From Thermoplasmata archaeon (GTDB lineage: Archaea > Thermoplasmatota > Thermoplasmata > WALJ01): a DNA stretch of 10,486 nucleotides. The stretch spans positions 1 through 10,486 of the forward strand of contig WALJ01000149.1 of the NCBI GenBank assembly GCA_015522885.1. The letters are read 5' to 3'. This document shows, in pieces, positions 6,657 through 10,486 of the stretch. Every line of letters starts with the position of its first letter. Position 1 is the first letter of the stretch. Position numbers and translations under genes: made by a program. The notes under the pieces were generated by a model that ran no database searches, was not told the DNA's origin, and worked only from the letters and a program-made list of their open reading frames with translations.

Positions 6657-7898
6657 TCATTCTTTCCTGTTTCTCCATCTGAACGCAACGGAACCTATTA
6701 TCAGAAGGGCTATTGTCATTATTATCGAGCTGATTATCGGATATGTGTACTCACTTATCGGTCTGTGGTAGATGCTTATGAGTCTTATCCCCCGCAGGAG
6801 GGCGCTCGTCGGAAACACATCCCCTATGACCCTCATCCAGTCTGGAAGAAGAGATGATGGAAAGAATATACCCGTTATAAAGGATATGCGCCATGCTATT
6901 GCATTTGTAGCGGCCGCCGCCTTTGATGTCTTTGTGAATGCAGATATCGTGAGACCTATCGAGATGGTACTGAGAGCTCCTATGGTAAGCATTCCGAATA
7001 TTGCGGGGTTTATTTCCATAAGTTTTCCAAAGACCAGCCAGGTGGCAACTATCACCAGAAATGCAGCTATGTATAGAATCAGCAATACAGCTAGCATCTT
7101 TCCGATCAACATCTCCCATGGGCGGGTCTTAGTGGTAGCAAGCCTTCTTATCTGCCCCTTTTCCCTCTCACTGGCTATAGATGATGCAGAGCTTATCATG
7201 CCGGAGAACATAAAGACTATGCCTATTGCTGCCGTTGCATACCAGAGGGTTGGATCAGATCCCTCGGCGGACACCGCATTCTCTTTCACTTCAACGGGGT
7301 GAGAAGGGGTTTCCATCCACGCTCTCATATAGTGATCGAGTTCATCCTGCGTAATATTTGCCGGAAATGTAATGTTAGTCTGGTTTCCCCAGTATGTGTC
7401 CATCATCCTGAGGGTTATGTTGATCTGCCTCTCCTGGATACTCTTCATGAATTCAGAAGTGAATGTCTCCAACATACCTCTGACAATCTGATAGTTTGTC
7501 GGGTCGGCACTGTTGTAATATAGCCATATATTGCCTTTTCCCATGCCAGAAGTTATATTCTCTGTGAAATTATCATGAAACTCTATGAGAGCATCAATCT
7601 TTCCCGTTTTCAGGTCGGAGAGGGCTCTCTCGCTGTCTCCGAACTCGTTTATATGGAATACCTTAACATCGTCAACCGTTACATTTTCCATCGCATCGAT
7701 GTATGCTGTGGATATATTGTTCTCTCCTGCCTCCGGTACATAGCCAATATCTGCAGTCGCCACGGTGGAATCTCCTCTGAAAACCGCGGAAAAAAGGAGT
7801 GCGAAGATTATGGGAAAGAGGAATGTCCAGAACATCGCTTCTCTGCTCCTGAGGAACTCCTTCAGGTCCTTGATGAAGAAGGCGGTTATCCCTCTCAA
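6657..7898 (-). CDS. ABC-2 type exporter permease
   Basis: This 413-residue membrane subunit has the ABC-2 permease layout. One N-terminal span (about 22-41) is followed by a large extracellular domain (about 43-215) and five further spans (near 218-238, 264-290, 297-321, 328-350, 386-405). The EREKGQIRRLATTKTRPWEMLIGK motif (244-267) is the conserved cytoplasmic coupling segment, and ATNAIAWRISFITGIFFPSSLLP matches the family's late signature. It would pair with the ATPase encoded just upstream; substrates of such exporters include drugs, lipids and polysaccharides and cannot be predicted here. The extracellular domain carries eight N-x-S/T sequons, suggesting heavy N-glycosylation. The start is a TTG at 7898 overlapping the ATPase stop (TTGA). 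An in-frame stop 15 bases upstream rules out a longer form, and GGTGGAGG lies just upstream. Confidence 0.92.
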   Translation of the reverse strand: MRGITAFFIKDLKEFLRSREAMFWTFLFPIIFALLFSAVFRGDSTVATADIGYVPEAGENNISTAYIDAMENVTVDDVKVFHINEFGDSERALSDLKTGKIDALIEFHDNFTENITSGMGKGNIWLYYNSADPTNYQIVRGMLETFTSEFMKSIQERQINITLRMMDTYWGNQTNITFPANITQDELDHYMRAWMETPSHPVEVKENAVSAEGSDPTLWYATAAIGIVFMFSGMISSASSIASEREKGQIRRLATTKTRPWEMLIGKMLAVLLILYIAAFLVIVATWLVFGKLMEINPAIFGMLTIGALSTISIGLTISAFTKTSKAAAATNAIAWRISFITGIFFPSSLLPDWMRVIGDVFPTSALLRGIRLISIYHRPISEYTYPIISSIIMTIALLIIGSVAFRWRNRKE

Positions 7899-8774
7899 TC
7901 CTCCACCCCCTCATTCAATTTCTTTCCTGTCGGTTTTAGGAAAACGTCCTCAAGGGTCGGCTCTCTGACCACCGCTTCTTTTATGGTTCCGCATTCGGAT
8001 GCGATTTTAACGGCCTCGGCAATTGAGTTCCTCGGGTTTTCCGTATAATACACCAGCGCTCCGTCCTTCTCCAGAAATCCCTCCGGACTTCCCCTGAAAT
8101 CTCCTTTGATTTCGATTGCGCTCTTCATCCCCGTCATTCTTTTTAGTTCATCCATCTTTCCTATCGCAATTATTTTTCCTTTATTGATTATAGCTACTCT
8201 GTCCGACAGTCTCTCGGCCTCCTCCATGTAATGTGTGGTTATCAGGATAGTTTTCCCCTCTTTTTTTGAAGGTTTTGACGGTGTCCCAGAGCTCAAGTCT
8301 GGACTGGACATCAAGCCCTGTCGTGGGCTCGTCAAGAATCAACAGTTCGGGAGAGTGAAGTAGAGCTATGGAAAGGCTGAGCTTTTTCTTCATGCCTCCG
8401 GAAAGTTTTTCGGCCTTCTTTTGCGCCGGCAGATTGAAGATTTTTATGAAACGTTCTGTGTCTGATTTGTCCGAATGGTAGAGTGCCGCATAGAAATCCA
8501 GATTCTCTTTGACCGTGAGGGCATCACAGACTATTCCCTCCTGAGGGCAGTAACCTATTCTTTCCATCATTTTTTCTATGGATTTTCCATCCACCCGTAT
8601 TTTACCCCTGTAAGTTATCCCCTCTGCTATTATCTTTATCAGTGTGGTCTTTCCTGCACCGTTGGGGCCGAGAAGGGAGAAAATTTCACCTCTCTCTATT
8701 GACAGAGATATGCCCTTCAGAACCTGTTTTTCTCCGTATGCTTTTTTTATGTCGTTTATTTCAACAAAGGACAT
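7895..8774 (-). CDS. ABC exporter ATPase (DrrA/CcmA type), reading frame broken by a +1-base lesion
   Basis: The ATPase is encoded in two overlapping frames. The first (from 8774) has Walker A LLGPNGAGKTT, the Q-loop in YCPQEG, signature LSGGM and Walker B LLILDEPTTGLD. It then goes out of frame at the seven-A run 8267-8261, right after VKTF (residue 169), and would end at 8181. The second frame carries on perfectly from the same point with KKEGKTILITTHYMEEAERLSDRV, including the switch histidine, and ends at 7895. With six A's the protein would be 292 residues, normal for this family. Causes could be a sequencing error, a recent mutation, or slippage at the A run used in expression. The open frame extends to a TTG at 8789, but ATG 8774 fits the TATA box. 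The stop overlaps the permease start, so the two form one operon. Confidence 0.85.
8261..8267 (-). other. Frameshift site: seven-A run in the ABC ATPase gene
   Basis: The coding strand reads TTC AAA AAA AGA GGG; removing one A gives TTC AAA AAA GAG GGG AAA ACT, which continues the conserved Walker B to H-loop segment. No other lesion is seen in the remaining 121 codons. A homopolymer of seven is both a common sequencing-error site and a possible transcriptional slippage site. Confidence 0.8.
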
Positions 8775-8793
8775 GCTATCCCCAACCAACGCC

Positions 8794-8801
8794 TATATAA
8801 A
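8794..8801 (-). promoter_or_regulatory. TATA box for the ABC transporter operon
   Basis: TTTATATA on the minus strand, preceded by the A-rich AAAAAGCTA that could serve as a BRE, is centred about 23 bases before the ATG at 8774. This predicts a leaderless or near-leaderless message starting at that ATG and disfavours the TTG at 8789. Confidence 0.65.
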
Positions 8802-8819
8802 TAGCTTTTTGATATTTTG

Positions 8820-8832
8820 CTGTGTTGCACAG
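8820..8832. promoter_or_regulatory. Palindrome CTGTG-N3-CACAG behind the ABC promoter
   Basis: A perfect 5+5 palindrome with three central bases lies about 20-40 bases upstream of the ABC operon TATA box. Size and position suit a dimeric regulator, but a short palindrome like this could arise by chance. Confidence 0.3.
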
Positions 8833-8845
8833 ATAGTTTTACACT

Positions 8846-8860
8846 CTTTGAACATCAAAG
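8846..8860. promoter_or_regulatory. Palindrome CTTTGA-N3-TCAAAG behind the ABC promoter
   Basis: A perfect 6+6 palindrome with a three-base centre, centred 27 bases from the CTGTG-N3-CACAG site. Two palindromes with the same N3 layout upstream of one promoter suggest an activator or repressor region for the ABC operon. Confidence 0.35.
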
Positions 8861-8866
8861 ACTTCA

Positions 8867-8905
8867 GCTCAGGAAAATTGTATATTTAGAAATCTTTTCC
8901 TGAGC
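8867..8905. repeat. Perfect 11-bp inverted repeat with 17-base centre
   Basis: GCTCAGGAAAA at 8867-8877 is exactly complementary to TTTTCCTGAGC at 8895-8905; the centre is AT-rich. It may be a stem-loop in an RNA, a terminator-like element, or part of a small inverted-repeat element. It is immediately followed by a second, longer stem-loop. Confidence 0.7.
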
Positions 8906-8910
8906 ATATA

Positions 8911-8971
8911 AGCCATGGTGCTATACCCCCTTCCAATAACATAAAGCCACGGAAAGGGATGTACCATGGCT
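8911..8971. ncRNA. Candidate structured element: long imperfect stem-loop
   Basis: AGCCATGGTGC (8911-8921) pairs with GTACCATGGCT (8961-8971): ten Watson-Crick pairs and one G-U. The stem continues inward with short pairings (8923-8924 with 8959-8960, 8926-8928 with 8956-8958, 8931-8934 with 8951-8955 around a bulge), leaving a loop of about 16 bases. Roughly 20 pairs in 61 bases is strong for this AT-rich spacer. Whether it is transcribed, and from which strand, is unknown. It could also be a protein-binding palindrome or the remnant of a small mobile element. Confidence 0.35.
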
Positions 8972-9051
8972 CACGAACAAGCAAAAAAGAAGTATATACG
9001 ATTATAATATACAATATGCTGTTGAATGTGTGAAAATCAGGTAAAATATTC

Positions 9052-9072
9052 CATAACTCAGAGCGAGTTATG
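9052..9072. repeat. Hairpin CATAACTC-N5-GAGTTATG
   Basis: A perfect 8-bp inverted repeat with a five-base loop (AGAGC). It lies about 25 bases upstream of the TATA box of the 9168 gene, so it could be an upstream regulatory site for that gene. It could instead be the end of a transcript coming from the left. Confidence 0.5.
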
Positions 9073-9094
9073 CAGCACAGATGCTCATCGAAAA

Positions 9095-9103
9095 CTTTAA
9101 ATA
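9095..9103 (+). promoter_or_regulatory. TATA box for the 9168 membrane-protein gene
   Basis: CTTTAAATA, preceded by a run of A's, is a good archaeal TATA box. A start 26 bases downstream of its centre falls near 9125, giving a leader of about 43 bases. That leader would contain the palindrome at 9127-9144. Confidence 0.6.
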
Positions 9104-9126
9104 GTGCAGACACTTATGCAGAATTT

Positions 9127-9144
9127 GTCCGACAAATGTCGGAC
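9127..9144. promoter_or_regulatory. Operator-like palindrome GTCCGAC-AAAT-GTCGGAC at the predicted transcription start
   Basis: A perfect 7+7 inverted repeat with a four-base centre lies at about +2 to +20 relative to the predicted start. Archaeal repressors commonly bind here to block RNA polymerase. The same sequence could also fold as a short, GC-rich 5' leader hairpin. The regulator is unknown and not encoded in the window. Confidence 0.5.
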
Positions 9145-9167
9145 TAAAAATTGCGAAGTGGTAGAAA

Positions 9168-10007
9168 ATGAGCAGACAAAAAGTAGACAAAAAAACGGAC
9201 GAAATGACGAAGTTTCTGCTGTCTCAGGGTGTTTACTCTCTGAAAAAGAGCGAGGACGCCGTTGACAAAAAGATAATGAAACTTCTGAAAGCGAACGAAA
9301 AAAAGGTCTACCGCTTCTGGTTGGGGGTATTCTACGGAATTCTGCTCATGTTCTCACTTTACTGGCTGCCGCTTTTCGGGCCGATGATTGCGGGTTATGT
9401 TGCGGGAAGAAGGGCCGGAAGCCCTGCAAAGGGAACCATCGCCGCTATGATAATCGTTGTTCTCTTTTATATCGTTCAGAGCCCCCATATCATAAGCGGG
9501 TTTCCCGTAAATCTGGTAGCCGCAAAGGAATCTGTAAAATCCACGGCAACCGCATACATTCCCGCGCTTTCTCCCATAATATCTTTCATAAGCTCATACA
9601 CTACGCCTGCGGTTTCCATACTTTCCGGTCAGGTGAGTTACACGCCTCAGACATATACAATCCTTCTGGTTTTTGCGTATATCGGCGGAACTATGGCCAG
9701 TCAGAAAAGAGAAGAGATAAGACTGATGGCCATGGGCAGAATTCTCTCCCATCTCCCCGTGCATCCTGTCCCTGAGCCGGTACCCCACCATTCCGCCGCA
9801 CCCTCCTATCCTGCAGGTCAGGGCTTCGGAGATATGGAAAAAGCGAGCTTAGGTTCGGGGGATTGGGAGCTCAATAGGATACGCGAAGATGAGTATGCCC
9901 CGAAGAAATCCGCAAGAAAGAGCAGAAAAAGGGGAAGGCCCACAAAAGCGAAGCTCAACAGAAATCTTGTGAAACACAGGACAAAGAAGAGAATGGAAAG
10001 CCTCTGA
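9168..10007 (+). CDS. Uncharacterised membrane protein with basic AT-hook-like C-terminal tail
   Basis: This 279-residue protein is not one I can name. A charged N-terminal region (1-48) is followed by membrane spans near 50-79 (containing FGPMIAGYVAGRRAGSPAKG, a glycine-rich turn like that of DUF5518-type proteins) and 90-106. One or two further hydrophobic stretches lie at about 130-153 and 161-178. The remaining hundred residues are soluble: a Pro/His-rich linker (about 196-217), then a strongly basic tail. That tail includes RKRGRPTKAK (253-262), with the GRP core of an AT-hook, and ends in RTKKRM. This tail could bind DNA or RNA, or simply interact with the membrane or ribosome. The ATG at 9168 has only a weak ribosome-binding site (AAGTGGTAG). 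It has its own promoter and an operator-like palindrome, and is divergent from the ABC operon. Confidence 0.85.
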   Translation: MSRQKVDKKTDEMTKFLLSQGVYSLKKSEDAVDKKIMKLLKANEKKVYRFWLGVFYGILLMFSLYWLPLFGPMIAGYVAGRRAGSPAKGTIAAMIIVVLFYIVQSPHIISGFPVNLVAAKESVKSTATAYIPALSPIISFISSYTTPAVSILSGQVSYTPQTYTILLVFAYIGGTMASQKREEIRLMAMGRILSHLPVHPVPEPVPHHSAAPSYPAGQGFGDMEKASLGSGDWELNRIREDEYAPKKSARKSRKRGRPTKAKLNRNLVKHRTKKRMESL

Positions 10008-10140
10008 GCCAGTATCTCCGAAAGCCATTCCGATGATTCGAATCTCTGATTTCAGGTGAATTATAGTCGCCGACCTGACTTTGTTAACTTATATTGTAGG
10101 CATTTTTCCCTATACGAATGCTTCAATTCCTATGGGCAGC

Positions 10141-10149
10141 TTTATATAA
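10141..10149 (+). promoter_or_regulatory. TATA-like box inside the 10010-10330 segment
   Basis: TTTATATAA is the core of a 12-base self-complementary CTTTATATAAAG (10140-10151). A start about 26 bases downstream would be near 10171, some 13 bases before the ATG of the 33-codon ORF. Its symmetry means it could act in either direction. Confidence 0.4.
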
Positions 10150-10183
10150 AGATAAGCTGAGCTTCAAAGCGTTTATCATAGAA

Positions 10184-10285
10184 ATGTACGAAATGAGCAA
10201 TGAAAGGGTCGTAAAAGCAGATACATCGGGGCCAATAGCCCCTCCTCAAGGCTTTCCCTCATGCAAAAACAGGATGGAGAGCTGA
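10184..10285 (+). CDS. Possible 33-residue ORF in the inverted-repeat-bounded segment
   Basis: The frame begins MYEMSNERVVKADTSGP and ends KNRMES before TGA at 10283-10285. A TATA-like box lies about 40 bases upstream, but there is no ribosome-binding site. Part of the frame coincides with the GGGGC-N5-GCCCC hairpin. No family is recognised, and the frame may be fortuitous. Confidence 0.2.
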   Translation: MYEMSNERVVKADTSGPIAPPQGFPSCKNRMES

Positions 10286-10344
10286 CATTATCTCAGTAGA
10301 TTCTCTTGAACTTTTTGTTCGGAGATACTGCTGGAGTAGTTAGC

Positions 10345-10352
10345 CTTATATT
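10345..10352 (+). promoter_or_regulatory. TATA box for the DUF4258 gene
   Basis: CTTATATT is centred about 31 bases before the ATG at 10380, allowing a leaderless or very short-leader message. It lies just outside the right arm of the 13-bp inverted repeat. Confidence 0.45.
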
Positions 10353-10379
10353 CCCCCACGCCCTTCCTCCACCGATACC

Positions 10380-10486
10380 ATGAAGATTCTCTACACAAAG
10401 CATGCGGAAGAAAGAATCAGGGCGAGGAACATTGGAAGGAAAGATATACGAAATGCGATAGAAAAACCTGATGAGATTGTGGAGAA
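10380..10486 (+). CDS. DUF4258-family protein, N-terminal part only
   Basis: The 35 visible codons begin MKILYTKHAEERIRARNIGR and end with KPDEIVE. The (K/S)HAEERI.AR.I....I..AI..PDEI pattern is the start of the DUF4258 family: small proteins of about 80-100 residues that resemble RelE-type toxins and are often found with a DUF2283 or other small partner. Whether this copy has a partner cannot be seen because the gene is cut by the right edge; none is encoded immediately upstream unless the 33-codon ORF counts. A toxin role is inference. There is no Shine-Dalgarno sequence, which fits a leaderless start. Confidence 0.75.
   Translation, partial: MKILYTKHAEERIRARNIGRKDIRNAIEKPDEIVE

Larger units (their letters stand above)
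10010..10330. repeat. 321-bp spacer segment bounded by a perfect 13-bp inverted repeat
   Basis: CAGTATCTCCGAA at 10010-10022 is the exact reverse complement of TTCGGAGATACTG at 10318-10330. The two ends enclose nearly the whole spacer between the membrane-protein stop and the promoter of the DUF4258 gene. Inside are a small TCAGGT/ACCTGA stem (10052-10078), a TATA-like box, a 33-codon ORF and a GGGGC-N5-GCCCC hairpin (10228-10242). No clear target-site duplication flanks the ends and no transposase is present. A MITE-like non-autonomous element is possible; two sites for one regulator or a long-range RNA stem are alternatives. Confidence 0.45.

Noticed and set aside
8195..8215. GTCCGACAG near a second partial copy of the 9127 operator
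   Set aside because: It lies within the ABC ATPase coding sequence and has no matching second arm at the right spacing.
8886..9113. 75-codon minus-strand ORF in the divergent spacer
   Set aside because: It begins at a GTG without a ribosome-binding site, runs through the promoter region and both stem-loops, and shows no recognisable domain. Most of it can be explained by the inverted repeats.
10031..10050. tRNA T-arm-like GATTCGAATC, possible tRNA fragment or attachment site
   Set aside because: The flanking bases do not form a T-stem, no acceptor stem or anticodon arm is nearby, and GATTCGAATC is simply a ten-base palindrome.
10101..10121. GCATT/AATGC stem as a terminator for the 9168 gene
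   Set aside because: Only five pairs over a twelve-base loop, with no T-run after it; too weak to call.

Overview
The window reads as archaeal DNA. Promoters are TATA-like boxes lying about 25 bases upstream of start codons, several of which look leaderless. The prolyl-tRNA synthetase is the short archaeal/eukaryotic type with a Cys4 C-terminal domain, and a short NfeD protein is paired with a stomatin-like SPFH protein, as in many euryarchaea. A Thermoplasmata-like euryarchaeon is my best guess, with low to moderate confidence; nothing here fixes the lineage.

Layout. Everything from the left edge to about 8.8 kb is on the minus strand, so it is transcribed right to left. In that order come: an exporter-type ABC ATPase (8774-7895, reading frame broken at a seven-A run) and its ABC-2 permease (7898-6657); an AAA15/AAA21-type ATPase (6611-5301) and a PIN-like nuclease (5296-4808), an AT-rich pair with its own promoter; proS (4753-3332); nfeD (3254-2787), an 18-codon mini-ORF (2784-2728) and a stomatin-like SPFH gene (2725-1634); and a small multidrug-export-family membrane protein (1577-831) overlapping an NAD-dependent sugar-nucleotide epimerase (847 to beyond the left edge). 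On the plus strand lie a membrane protein with a basic, AT-hook-like tail (9168-10007) and the start of a DUF4258 protein (10380 to beyond the right edge).

No tRNA, rRNA, CRISPR array or intact insertion sequence was seen. Two spacers stand out. The divergent spacer 8802-9167 is full of inverted repeats: two compact palindromes behind the ABC promoter, two adjacent stem-loops at 8867-8971, a hairpin at 9052-9072, and a perfect 7+7 palindrome placed where transcription of the 9168 gene should begin. The spacer 10008-10379 is bounded by a perfect 13-bp inverted repeat 308 bp apart and holds a TATA box and a 33-codon ORF.

The most promising candidate for an undescribed system is the ATPase plus PIN-nuclease pair at 4808-6611. 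It is organised like the two-gene ATPase/nuclease defence systems but uses a PIN-type partner. This is inference from domain motifs and gene layout. Other points of interest are the ABC ATPase frameshift, the duplicated ribosome-binding site and mini-ORF between nfeD and the SPFH gene, and the possible DNA-binding tail on a membrane protein.
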